A DNA stretch of 64,000 nt from Pardosa pseudoannulata (taxonomy: Eukaryota > Arthropoda > Arachnida > Araneae > Lycosidae), in the NCBI GenBank assembly GCA_032207245.1, contig CM063502.1, positions 46,680,186-46,744,185 of the forward strand, given 5' to 3'. Both the position numbers and the translations under genes were made by a program. The notes below the pieces were generated by a model. The model was not told the origin of the DNA. It did no database searches and saw only the letters and a program-made list of their open reading frames with translations. The number at the start of each line of letters is the position of its first letter. Position 1 is the first letter of the stretch. This document shows positions 1-13,100 of the stretch, piece after piece.

Positions 1-1459
1 GGAATGAGCTTGAAACAGAAAATTTTTTTCTTATTCGAGCTGCAAAAATAGATATAGTCATGAGTAGTTAAATCAGAAAAAAATAGAGCTTTTTCAAATA
101 CATATTTAATTCTTGTTTAAACACTGGGGCAAGACAATTCACATTATTATTTCTGTTTGAGTGAGTGCTCTATCCAGGGGTAAAGAGGATTCTGTCGAAA
201 CACCAACATTGTTGAATATACGTAATAACCGAGTTAATGTTACTGTTGATTCGATTTTGCTTTAAAATAATGTATTTTTAAAAAAATTCCGTAGGATGAT
301 TAAACCCCATGCATCTCCTACTTCCATCCAAGTAATGACTGGCTAGAGCACTTTCTCAACCTTTGGAGGTATTTGTTGCATTTGGTTTATAATCTAACAG
401 AAATAATCTAAACTTTCACAAACTATCTTTTAAAAAGGAAAAAAACAATACATACAATAGAAAGAAATGTAGTCTCAATATTTCACGCTCTCTGTTTTTC
501 TTTTAGTTTCCAAACAATGGAATAGAGGCTGGATTTTTTTAAAAAGTATTTCCAAAGTGCAACGTTAAATTTTGTTAATCTTCAGTAGTCGTAAAACATT
601 TCCATTCGTAGATCCTTGGCTGTCCAGAATAAAAGAAACGAATATCTTCAAAGGTCATATTTGATCACCGCCACCCTTTACAGACTGATATCCGTCAGCT
701 TAACGCAATCAGTTGACTGTAATTTGTCTGATTAAGCGGGTATGAGTGTGAAAGAAAAACCTATTTACTCTGCATATAGCGCCTTTCAATCTAGTGGCAG
801 AATTTAGAACTATTCTTTCTAGTATAGAATCGAAATTCCATAACCTGAATATTAGAACGCCAATCTAGGTTTTATTAGATTCAATAATTTTTCCTATCCT
901 TCGAAGATTTTTTTTTGTAATAATGTTATTGTTTGTAATATAACTACCCTGTTTGCAAATTATAAAAAACTTCAGGTGAATTCCTCGTTAACGTCTCTTC
1001 CGTTTTATCAACCTATTAACATCTTGGTGGCAATACCTCTAGTGAGTGTCTGCTATCTGTGTATGGTTTTCAAAATCACGAAACGGAAACAATTGCATCA
1101 TCGAACCGGATAGAAGCTTATTGTGTACCTGTAGAAAATGAATAATAACATATTTGTGCAGTTATGTCATCAGTTCTTTTAGCATTTACACGCCTAAATT
1201 AATATTTATTTAATTTCAATTGTATTTTTTGAAAATAAATTAACGTATGAGATGGGAGTTTACAGCACTTGTGAAAAAAGGAGTAAAACTGTTACAAGTA
1301 TCTGTTCGTACAGAGAACAAGGGCTGAATATTGAACCCTTTATCGCTAAAATATGTTTATATTATCCATATTGATTGATGTGTAATCGGTGTTCTGTGAT
1401 GGTGCAATACTCTCTAATATAAAGGCTGCCGCTCGAATAAGGCACAATTTTGAATAAAA
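1..1459. other. Upstream region of the ABHD3-like gene, no gene seen
   Basis: I see no open frame with recognisable protein similarity here. About 37 CpG dinucleotides fall in the first 1500 bases by hand count, far more than in the gene body that follows, as expected for an unmethylated promoter side. The 5' UTR and transcription start of the downstream gene must lie here or in a separate upstream exon, but no convincing core promoter can be placed. A TATAAAG string near 1418 is only about 40 bases before the start codon and may be chance. Confidence 0.4.
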
Positions 1460-1588
1460 ATGTCCGTCGATTTAAAATTAACGATTACCGAAGACATTAT
1501 TTCAGTATTCCACAACAACTCCGAATTATTACTAGTACCATGTTTACTTCTAGTATTTTTTATATATTACGTATATGGAGTAGCAAAG
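1460..1588 (+). CDS. ABHD3: ABHD3-like exon 1 (residues 1-43)
   Basis: The exon encodes the cytosolic start MSVDLKLTIT and the membrane anchor ending YYVYGVAK. It is exactly 43 codons and ends in phase 0 at a gtaaga donor. The ATG follows a run of A, a usual context for arthropod starts. The sequence is poorly conserved across the family, as is normal for this part; support comes from the membrane segment, the donor and the phase match to exon 2. Confidence 0.82.
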
Positions 1589-4077
1589 GTAAGAACAAAG
1601 GAATTTATGTAAGAATGATTTGTAATACTTAGCATTCTGTAGTACAGATTATGATTTTTTTTCTTTACATTTACATTTTTGTTTTTCACATTTGGGATTT
1701 CGAAATCGCTCATCATTTTAGCTTTTTACATGACTTTATTATTTTTTCAGTGAAATGTGTAACAATGTTTTATTTATTGCTAAATACCATCTTATGATTG
1801 TAGCATGAGTTGAATATTTCTCAGCTGCAGGTATATAAAATATATTCTGTGTTGTAATGAAGCACATGATAAGTTTAGTTTCATGTGATGGACCAATGTA
1901 TGACATAAAAGAGTTCAAATTATAGACTATCTGTAAGTTTTGAAATGTTTTAAGAAAAAATATAGACTTAAGTATCTTACAGCAAGGGCCTTAAACCTCA
2001 AATCATTATGTGTTGATGTAAAAAATGTGATATCTTAGCCAAATGAATTCTTAATTAACAGAACATAACAGCGGTAAAAAGGCAGAGTGACATACACAGG
2101 AGGGGACTCCCCCGTTAGACCAATACAGTGATTAAAAAATTACATTAAATTTTAACAAAGATTGTGCCTTGGCTTGTGCTCTTCTATTATATTTCGACAT
2201 TTATTTTTCTCAAATTATAATGTAGTGAAAGTGCATATGTTATAATTTGACAAAATGACAGAGGTATCATATAAAAAATATTCTGATATATTCATTAATC
2301 CCTTCTCTTTCTTTCATAAAAGAAGCACATACACCATTGTCAAGGCACAAAATTTCCAAAATATTAATGTTTTAAAGCGTACTAGATAAACAAAGCTGAA
2401 GAATTTTAAATTGGTAGTGAAAATTTGTATATTTCAGTTAAGAAATATCCATTAATGTTTTTTGAATAGAATAATGAACACATTACTAGTTATTCTTATT
2501 AATGAATAAGTTTGATGTTTTTCTCCTATTCATATCTGTACTTTAGTTACTTGACAATATTTTGAAAATTGTCTATTTTTTTGCTAATAAACATACAGGA
2601 AATTAGTGGGCTACACAAACTTTTTTTCATAACGGGATATAAAAAATTTTTGTATGTGATGCCCTTGCCATTTTGTCAAATTATAATTACGAGTGCATAC
2701 TATATTGTAATTTGTTAAAAAACATAAATATCAAAATATAATACAATGCCAAGGTGAAACTTTATGTCAACAGTTAAACCTCATGGACTTTTTATTTCAG
2801 TCTATCAGTTCATGGGTATGGATTGAACCCCTGACTCCTTATGTAGGCTTCTCTCTTGTATATGACAGGAATTATACTGCTACCTTATGAAAAGTTTTAT
2901 GTACAAACTATTTGACTTTTTAGTGATATAGTGGATAAGTTTTTCAACTTAGTGCAGAAACGAAATTTACGCTTTCTCCTAAATGAAAACTAAAAAAGAA
3001 CTTTGAAGCAACTCTATGCTAGACATTTATTCTTTTTCACATATGTATCATTTATATGTATTATTAATATTGATTCATTTAATTATATATGTTAGTTTTT
3101 ACATAATATCAACTCATTTATATTTTATATTATTTTATTCTCTTTGTGATTAAAATTACTATATTTGTTAGTTATCAGCTCTGAATCACGATATTAAATT
3201 TATTAAAAAACATAAAATTGTCATGATGTCAAATTTTGAAAATAATACATCATAGAAAAATATCAAGGTCATTCCTTTTCTAGACCTGAATGATTATTCA
3301 TTATGAGATCATGATAACTATTCGTTGCTATAAAATGTGTTTAGTGGTTTCAATTACTGAAATATATTTCTCATTATCGTCATCCATTCAGTCATTCATC
3401 CCAGTGGAATTCAAGGCCTTCTCCTGGGATGTTTCAGGGTATTCTATTTGAATCTATAGTCCTGGCTTACTGCCAAGTTGCCCATTCAATTTGTCTCCTC
3501 TCCTATTTTATCATTCTATGCCAGGTTATTCTTGGGTTGATTGTTTTTTGAGTTAATGTAAGCTTTCATGTACAGTTCCTCATTAGTTATGCTGTATAAG
3601 TAAAGAATTCCTATAATAATTCATGAGTATCAGTTTTGAAAAAATGATAGCTTACTGAATTAAGCCTTAAGTTTTATGGTTTATAATTCATAAAGCTAAA
3701 GTCCAATAACTACATATAGATATTTTACAAATCAAATTTGATTTTTGTATTAACATACCAAAACTTATAAACTAATAAAATAACTAGGTATTACTAATTC
3801 TAAATGATATTTGTTTCTTAAAATCATTTTGTAATTATGTTTATATCGATTCAGAGATATAAATTTGATGTTTGGAGATTCAAACTTCTTCCCCTATTCA
3901 ATTTTTTTTTTTAAATGTATGAATTTTGATAGTTGTTATTCATTATCACTATTTTAGTTCTATGTATCTGAAGCCCTGTAATTATTTTTTTTCAATTATC
4001 AGTCACATTATTGGTGTTTGATGCTAGCAAGACAATATTCCCAGTAAAACAAAAAAATTTTCAAGTCATCTATCTAC

Positions 4078-4131
<54 letters not shown>

Positions 4132-7100
4132 CAATCAAAACTGTTATAAATAGATATCATGAACAAGACTAGTTTCTACTTTAATTTTCATCATGTTGAA
4201 TAAAATTCTTTAAGAGACTTTTTAAGATATTGGTAACAAGGTTGATTCACATCTAATTGCTGTTATTTTGTTAGTATCACTAATTATGTTTCTCAAGCAT
4301 TTTTAGCTTAAAAAATCAAAGTGAAAATAATTGTTTTATGCTTATGTTATTTATGTGTTCAATACTTAGAAAGTGTACTTTGTAATCTATTAGATTGAAA
4401 TTTATTACAGAAAAAATTTCTGTATTACAGTATTCCTTGTACATATATTTTTTTTCAACTATTTTTTCACCCATCAATTTTATAGACAGGAATATGTAAT
4501 ATTTGCTATATTGTTTCCCGCTTCTGCAATTACATGCTTGTAATGTATTCCTTGAATGCCACTGTTTTATAAAATTGTTATTTTTCAGCAACCTCTTTTG
4601 GTATGCCAAGAAGGAAAATTTAAATCTTTTCTTCTTGAAAACTGCCCTATTCTTCATGATCGATATTGGCCTACATTTTGGTGCTTTGGAACTCATGCAC
4701 AAACAGCTCTAGCAAATATACTTCGAGGTAGATTACCTGATCTACAATATCATAGGTAAGCTTTGAGATTTATTTTATGTAGTATATATATTAAAATATA
4801 TTGCTTCCTATAAATAATAAATTAATGAAAAATATATATATTGGTTATTATTCAAGATTTATGATTCTATTTGGTAAATAACAAAAATCAGTTTCTTTTC
4901 TTTTTATTTGTGTTATTGAAAGTATTATTTTGAAATTTTTTTAATGCAGCAAACTTTTGCCTATTTTTACTCGAAAATTTATACTTTTCTTAAAGGAACA
5001 CATATTTATTTAATTGCTTACAAGTTCTGTATTTATAATGGAATCATCCAATACTTCTACCTGTATATGTGTGAGTATATACAATATATTTATGTATTTA
5101 CAAGTAAAAAACAACATGTATATATGCAGTAAAACCTTGCTGTAACAATATACGAAACAATAATACCCTCTATAAGGATAATATTTTACAGTCCTGGTGA
5201 ATTTGCATAAACATTATTTTAATGTTTCCTGAATATAACGATTTTGTGAACCTCTGTAAAATTATGTTTTTCTCATGATTGATAATTTTTTATCCCTGAG
5301 CTATAATGTTTTATTAAATAACATGAAAAGAACATTTACTTATTTTTCTCCTGTTCCTGTATTATTTTCTTTGATTTCAAGTTAATGCCTGTATAGAATG
5401 TTTACTACATGCCATTAGCAGTGAATTGTTTATAAGCTATTGTTCAGTTTCCACACATTACTTGAAATACAGGAGCATCCCTTTCCCTACCATCATTTAT
5501 TGCACAACATGTTTCAATGTCAGAAATTGTTACAATTCTTCACTTTGCATGTCTGTATATTTAAACTTTTGTATGCTTTGACAAAATCACTGTAAAGTAA
5601 AGTGCTAGAATATAAACATAACCAGTAATGTTTAGACTATATGGGCATGATATCAACAATTACAGTTGACAAGATATATCTGGTCAGGGTCTGTTTTACT
5701 GAAGCATGAGATTCTCTCAAAAATTTTAAAAGGGTCCTGTTCTCCTAATTTTGTTTAAAAAGAAATTGTTAAAACATATCTGCTTAAGTAAAAGGGATTC
5801 CCAAAATGCTACTATGTTTCCCCTAATTTCAAAATTTAGTCAGAGTTTAATCAGATCTTTACTCTGATAACACTATCTGTATTTAATATTTTTCCTCATT
5901 CATTTCCTGTCTTATATATCATATCATTTTGAACATTGACATTTGAAGTCATTCTAATCAGCCATTTAGAAACAATATTAACCACACAATTATATAACAA
6001 ACTATCACATGGTATATAAGGTAAAAGAGAGAGCCAGTATATGAAAAATTTAGTTGTTATGATTTTAAAATAAGATAAAACAATGCCAGAGAAAGAGCTA
6101 GCAAGTAGAAATATCATCAATGTAGATTAAGGACTAAATTAAAACTGTAGGAAATATAGTATTCAAGACTTTTAAAATGAATTCAGCAATAACGTATTAC
6201 TGTGCTCCATTATAAAATTTACTAATATTTTCATTCATTTATTTATCTTCCTGCATTATTAGTTTAAATTTTTTTCAAAATCTGTGGCTTTAATTAGGTT
6301 TGTTTTTGTTTTTCAGAGAAATACTTGAAATGAAAGATGGAGGTATTGTATCTTTAGATTGGTTAGAAAACTCTATGATAGAACGCAGAGGAAAGCAAGC
6401 AGTTGTATTATTTTTGCCTGGTCTAACTGGGCATAGTCAAACTGAATATGTGAAAAGCCTTGTCCCTATAGCTCCAAAATTAGGTTGCAGGTAATAAATC
6501 TCAATCTCTATAATTCGTAATTTGTTATTTCATATGTGCATAAGTTAAAAATAAATAGATATTAGTTACAGCTGACATTTGTTTGTCTATAAATACTAAT
6601 CCTATATTTTATGTAATTTCACACCACAGAACCAAACACCATTTCATACCAAATGCATTTGTGAAATGTACACCAGATTGCTTTATATATATATATATAT
6701 ATATATTAAATTGGTAATGTGTATCTATATATAGTGTATTTTATTACATATGTAAAACAAAAATAATATCTCAGTTACTTTTATAATTTGAATTTGTTTC
6801 AATAACCATTTTTACTTTCTTGTACAAAGTAAAAGAAACAATATATTCAGGATAATTTTGAAGGCTCAATTTTTAACAAAAATATTGGTTTTGACTATGG
6901 CTGACTTAATGTTGGATATTTTAAGCATTACATCTGTATGTATAAACAAGTAAACTTTAATTCTGAAATTTTAAATTCTTATTTTGACTAGTGTTTCCAT
7001 TTCTTTTAAATAGAGGCAGGATAGATTTGTCAAAAAGGGCAATTTTAGTCAATTCAAGGAAAAGGGCACTATTTTTTGAGTAAAAGGACAATTTCAGTAC

Positions 7101-10100
7101 ATGATACTGGAGTTGTCAGTTATATATTTTATGTTTCCAACCACTGACATGCCCCCCTCCCCTGTTTGGGATTTGTGCATTTGTTGAAGATAATGTGCAT
7201 CAGCATTTAAAAAAAGATAGGGCATAGCACAGCACCCTTTGATAAATGTCTAACATGAATACAAATTTTGACCATTCCTGAACTGGTTACTACTAGTTAA
7301 CTCTTGATGTCTGTACGTACATATCTTGTGTAACAAAAGTTTGATATTAATAACTGTTATAACGTCTTTTTGTGCACCTATCCTTTTGATTGCAATCTGA
7401 ACTCTGTATAATAATATTTTCATTATAGCATATATAAATGTTATAGGATATAACTAAAAATGGTTAGTCGTGATATTTTGTATTTAGGATTATTATAACA
7501 TCTAGCTGTGCACCTTCCCTTTTGATTGCTATCTGCACCCTGTATGACAAATAATTTCAACTTAATGTATATCCCACTATGGAGCATAACTCAAAAACGA
7601 TTATTTGTAAAATGATGATATTTTCTGGAACTATTTTAACTTTTAGTTGTTTACCCTTTATACTGCTATCTGCATGATATATAATGAAAATTTTCAATTT
7701 TGCATATATAAACTATGTGGGACATAACTCAAAAGTGGTTAGCTGTAAAATATGAAAATTGTGAAATTAACAGGATCCATAATCTCTGACTTTCATCTGC
7801 TCATTGGCCAAAGGAATAATACATTTTCTGAGAGGAAAAATTAGAAGTTTTCATATTAATGTCCAACCTTTTAAATTAAGCACTTAGGAAAAGTGTTGTC
7901 CATTGATATTTTATAGTAATTTTTTTTCAAATGTTCTTTCTTCTCCTTTAGCAAAAACCCCAGACTTTGTAAATATTCAATTGCAGCCTGTTCTCCTTTG
8001 GGATATTTCTTATAGAAACATTACAATTCTAATATAACAGCAACATTTAGTTTTCATTTATATGAAAGGCTTCTAATATTTTGATGGAATAACATTATCA
8101 GTCAGTGTTTTCTCCAAAGATAGTCCATAATAGCTAGTTAAATTAGAACTAACTTATTGCTGATTCTAAACAGTTTACAAACAGGGCTGATTTAAAAAAA
8201 TTAGGGCCCTATGCATAAATGGAATTTGTGCTTTTACGGGTCCTTTATAGCACTGTTACAGTACTTTTTAAAGATTAATATAAATTTATAACATTTTGCC
8301 ATCTAGTCTTAGCTATCTATAATCAGAAATATTTAATAACAAAGGAATTTCCAAGAATCAAGGTATATATACAAAATTTGAGTAAAATATATTAGCTTTA
8401 AAGTGCACATACAAACATAGACATTAATCATCAGTATAATATATTAATACTTAATCACCTTCCAATGATTTTTTTATTTTTTTACCAAATTATAACACCA
8501 TTAAATACTAAGTCTTTGTGTTAGATTCTAGTGCTAATACAGCAAGTGATGGTAATTTTCACTGACAACTCAAGGTTCTTACAAGAGATTTAAATCATTT
8601 ATTAAAGAGACTTTTTCTAGTGTACAACTAAGTATTGAATGTTAAATATCATTTCATCACTGTTTTAACATTTTCTAATCTCACAATTTTAATGTTTTAA
8701 TTTTTAAAAAGGCATTTTAGCATATGATGTATAAATACATTAAAAATAAGGCATCCTAAAAAACAGGGACCCAGGCACATGTGCCCAATTTGCTGCCATA
8801 GTTTAGACTCTCTTACAAAACGCCATGTTAAAAACAAATTTAACATTATATCTGTAATACTAAAGGATAATGCCCTACTAACTACCCTGAACTTAAGAAA
8901 ATGAGTTATCTAAATATAAGGTTTTTAATCCTTCAATTAAAATCTCATAATGTATATGTTACATAAATTTAAAAATCTAAAATAAAAAGTGATCTCTGTA
9001 CAAAAGATAAATAAGAAATGTATCAAATATACTACTTTTCCCTGCATACTTTTAAGTGAGTGTAGAATTTACATAGGTTTTTTTAAGAAACTGAAGCAAA
9101 AATTTATAACAGAGTGTTGAAATTAGCAAATCACAAGTTATTTTGTTTCTCTAGATAATGTGGTTCTTGTGTAGTTGAGTTTAAATTTACTAACTTCAGT
9201 AAAAACTCTAAATGAAAGATTATTTACTGATCTTTGGTAAAAATTAAAATCATTTATTACTTAATATATGGATTGTTAGTTATCTAAAACTACATGTGTG
9301 GATCAATTTTTTACATTGTTAGAATTCCTCAAAAGTAAACAATGTTCTGCAGTTCAGTTCAATAAATTTTAAGAATTACTTAACTTAAATGAGTTTTTTG
9401 ACAAATTCAACAAACATTTTGAAGCTACAAGATAATTCATTTTAATCAAAACAAAGAAAATAAATTTGTGTTTGTTAGAAAACTTTTCTAAACAAGGAAA
9501 ATTTAGAGAAATAAAATGTAGAAAAGAATGCTGTCAGTTTCCAAATCGCTCAAAATGCCAAAAGCAAAATGAAGATATGCTTGCTTATTATCAACAATTC
9601 ATTCTCTCCTCAGATAAAGATTTGAAAACATTACTCACTTGGTTATCCCTGATTTAATATTTTACCTTTTTGCAAGAAAATCTATAAATTCATATTAATA
9701 CTGATAAGGGAGCAACTTATTAAATTATTCACAAAATAGGATCTGAAATAAATGTTTGAACAAAGATGCTTTAAATGCTGGTTATAAAAACAGCTACCTA
9801 CTTTATATCATAGCACAGAAGTTGTTAATTTCTTTCCGTCTTCCTATTTAGTAACTTTAGAAACTTTTATTTAGCATAGTTATGAATTGCATTATGAAAA
9901 AAAGAAATCAACTTTAAATTAGTGCTGGTGATGACTTGCTAAATTTTACTCACAAACAGCACCAAATTAAAATAATCTCATATCAACCCATCTGGCTTAT
10001 CAATCTCATTAATAACAATTAAAACAAAGTTTTTATAATTTAAAGCACAAGGTATATTATCAAGAGATATTACAAAATGTTTTATTTATATTTTGTTTTC

Positions 10101-13100
10101 ACATTACTATTACAAACATCAAAGTAAAAGTTGTAGTTTTATTATATAGTTGTATATACTTGGGTTAATGGTAAGGTGTTTGTCATGAAAAGGGGTCCAT
10201 TGGTTTAAAAAGTCTGGAAACCCCTGATATAGATGCACTTGAAATATTTCATATTTGGTGTCTTTCATTACTGTACAAATACTTAATCTTCTTCAGAGGC
10301 CTCCTTTGATCTGCAACTTGAGTGATCTGTACTCCTGTCCTACCCTCGATATGCTTGTTCATGTACTTGACTTTTCCATAAGTTATAGTAATGCATACAT
10401 AGTACAAAAGTATATTAGGACTAGGTCTAGAAAGATCCTTATTTTGTTTTATGGCTTTATGGGTCTTTTTTCTGTTATCTTTTACCCAAAGTGTTTTTTC
10501 TCATTTAACTCTGAAAAGAAAACTTCTTGGAGCTTTGCAATAATCATCTTCTATTTGTATGTGTTCACAGTACCATTGTTACCTTTAGTTATTGCATGCT
10601 TTGTTCTGATATAATTATTCTACATGAGAAAATTGAATTTTTTTTCCTGTAAACTTCAAATATTTAAAAAATAAAATCCTTATATGAAAGGATTAACTTG
10701 TTTTTCAATAAAGACATTACTAATTCCTTTAATGTGTATTTTATTTATTGGAAAAGTGTTCATAAACTTAGAAAATTATTTTATATCTTATTTACTTACT
10801 AGGGCTGTTGTTTTCAATAATAGAGGAAGAGGTGGTGTAGATATAATTGTAAGTATATGTGTTATTTTTATCCCTTAATTCTTGTGAGATGCATATTGGT
10901 TTTTAAATAAAATGCAATAAAACAAAAATAATACTTTTGATGAAATTGTGACATATTTCATGGATTACTTATAGCAATTAATTTAATAAAAATAGATATT
11001 TTTCATGTAAATCACATTTTGTCCTAGAGGTTAAGTTTTAAAATTTATAAGTATTCCAAAATAATTGTTAGTTTAGTTAGTGAATGTCAAATATCTAAAT
11101 TCTTGAATTTAATAATTTTATGTAATCACCTATAACCATACGTTTGCATTTAATGTTATTTTATTTTAATGTAAATTAATCACTTTCATCCAAAGCTGTC
11201 TTTTATGGATGATACTGCTTGCCAAGTAATTCTCTCAAGCATGTGGCTCTAAACGTTTCTTTAAAATTAATTTGTAATCTTTATGCTAAAAGCACTTATC
11301 TAGCAAGCTCCAAATTAGTGAACAAGGTATGATATGCTAAATATAATAGTCTTTTTTTACGTATGGGAAGCAATGTTTATAAAATCAGTTTATTTTTGTT
11401 TAACTTTACAAATGTTATGTTGCTATTAATTTTTTAAGGAAAACATTTTAAACTGAATTTGTTTGTTTCTTTCTCATAATGAAAACATCACTGAATCCTT
11501 TTTCTTACATAAATAATCCTGAAATTAAACATTGATGTTGATTTTATGTACCAGCTAAATATCTGATAAAACTGTGCATTGTACCAAAATGTGCAAATTA
11601 CCTGTTAAAATTTTTCCATATACAGTAGCTATCATAATAGGCTGACTTCTGACTCATTCCCTGTTGTCTTTACTGTCATATTTACTACATTTTATGTTGA
11701 TGACTTTTGTACAGATTTATTTAGCATGTTGATGAATATATTAACATCAGAAAATAAATTAAATTTGCTTATACAAGAATAAGTAACCCTATCCATCTCC
11801 CCCCCCCAAAAAAAAAAAAAAAATATCTGGAGAAACAAAGAAATAAGATAATGTTTTTCAAAGTACCTAAATAAACTTGAGAGTGAGGCATGGATTTGTT
11901 TTGTGTAACTAAAATAATGCTCAGTTTTCTTTACATTATATCTTATAAGTATTAAAACTTTTATTATTCACTTATCCAGCACCAGAGTTTGTCGGTTCAA
12001 ATCCCACAGTGACATGAATGTTTTAGTCATTCAGAATCAGATTTTAATAACAGATCTTGGTCTAATTAGTCTTTGTGTATAAAAATAATTACTGAAGCAT
12101 TCTGAATTAAATATCCACTTATTTGAATTATTACATAAGCTTTATTTAATACATTTATTAACTTTAAAAGCACCTTAATAACCTTATTGACATTAAATTA
12201 TGTGTAAAAACTTGTATACAAGCATTATGTGTGAAATATATTTTGAAAATTTTATTACCTTATAATTGATTGAATTGGTTGCTTATATATTGCTATATGA
12301 TGTAATTACATACATACATATTTCAGTGTTTTGTCTTAATATCTCATTACTTTTACCTTATAGACACCAAGAACTTATTCTGCTTGTAATACAGAAGATT
12401 TAAGAGAAGTTTTAGCTCATATTAAATCTAAATATCCTGATAGTCCTATATATGCTGTGGGGATTTCCCTTGGTGGTATCATACTCAGTCATTATCTGTC
12501 TCAATCAGGATCTGATTCTGTAGTTTCTGCAGCCTTATTGATATCAGTGGCATTTGATATCCATGCCGCTGAGGCCAGCTTGTCTATCCCAGGACTTAAC
12601 TTAATGTTGAACAAACATTTAGCTCAGAGATTATGTGAAATGGTTAAACCGTAAGTATAACCATTAAACTGTAAGTTGTTTTATTTAGATTGTCTCTATA
12701 GTTAAAAATTTATTTATATTGGCAGTGTAAGTTAAAACTGTATGCAAAAGTGTTCTTAATCCTTTGCACTGCAAATTAACTTTCCTCATTCCCAGTAGAC
12801 TTATCCAAATTGTTTGAGTTATATCAGTTTACTGCTAACTGGCAAATATTAATTAAATTAAACTAGTAGGAAAAGTAATTCCTAAATTTAAAAATCATCT
12901 TAATCCAGATTTGACATTGATTTCTGCAAAAGAAAGATGATATCAGTCTTGCAAAGGGTTAATATGCTAAAATTATGTGTAATAAGGTGTTTTTCAGGTC
13001 TGTATTATTGGCATAAAGAAATATGGCACTTGCTGGGTACCCACAAATTTTAGGGACCAAAAGATTTGATATAATTATTGAATTTTAATCCACATTGACT

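Larger units (their letters stand above)
6491..10802 (+). other. Intron 3 of the ABHD3-like gene
   Basis: The largest intron of this gene. It holds an (AT)n run near 6683-6706 and fragments that look like ends of cut-and-paste DNA transposons (8183-8815 and 10180-10226, listed separately). The 119-residue frame at 10255-10614 has no recognisable domain and is likely chance in T-rich DNA. Confidence 0.65.

Noticed and set aside
1450..1632. 60-residue open frame at the first exon
   Set aside because: It is in a different frame from the ABHD3-like exon 1, which starts at 1460 and joins exon 2 in phase.
4316..4702. 128-residue minus-strand frame
   Set aside because: Antisense shadow of ABHD3-like exon 2 plus intron; no motif.
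10255..10614. 119-residue hydrophobic frame in intron 3
   Set aside because: Composition is that of T-rich DNA; no family motif, no splice or start support.
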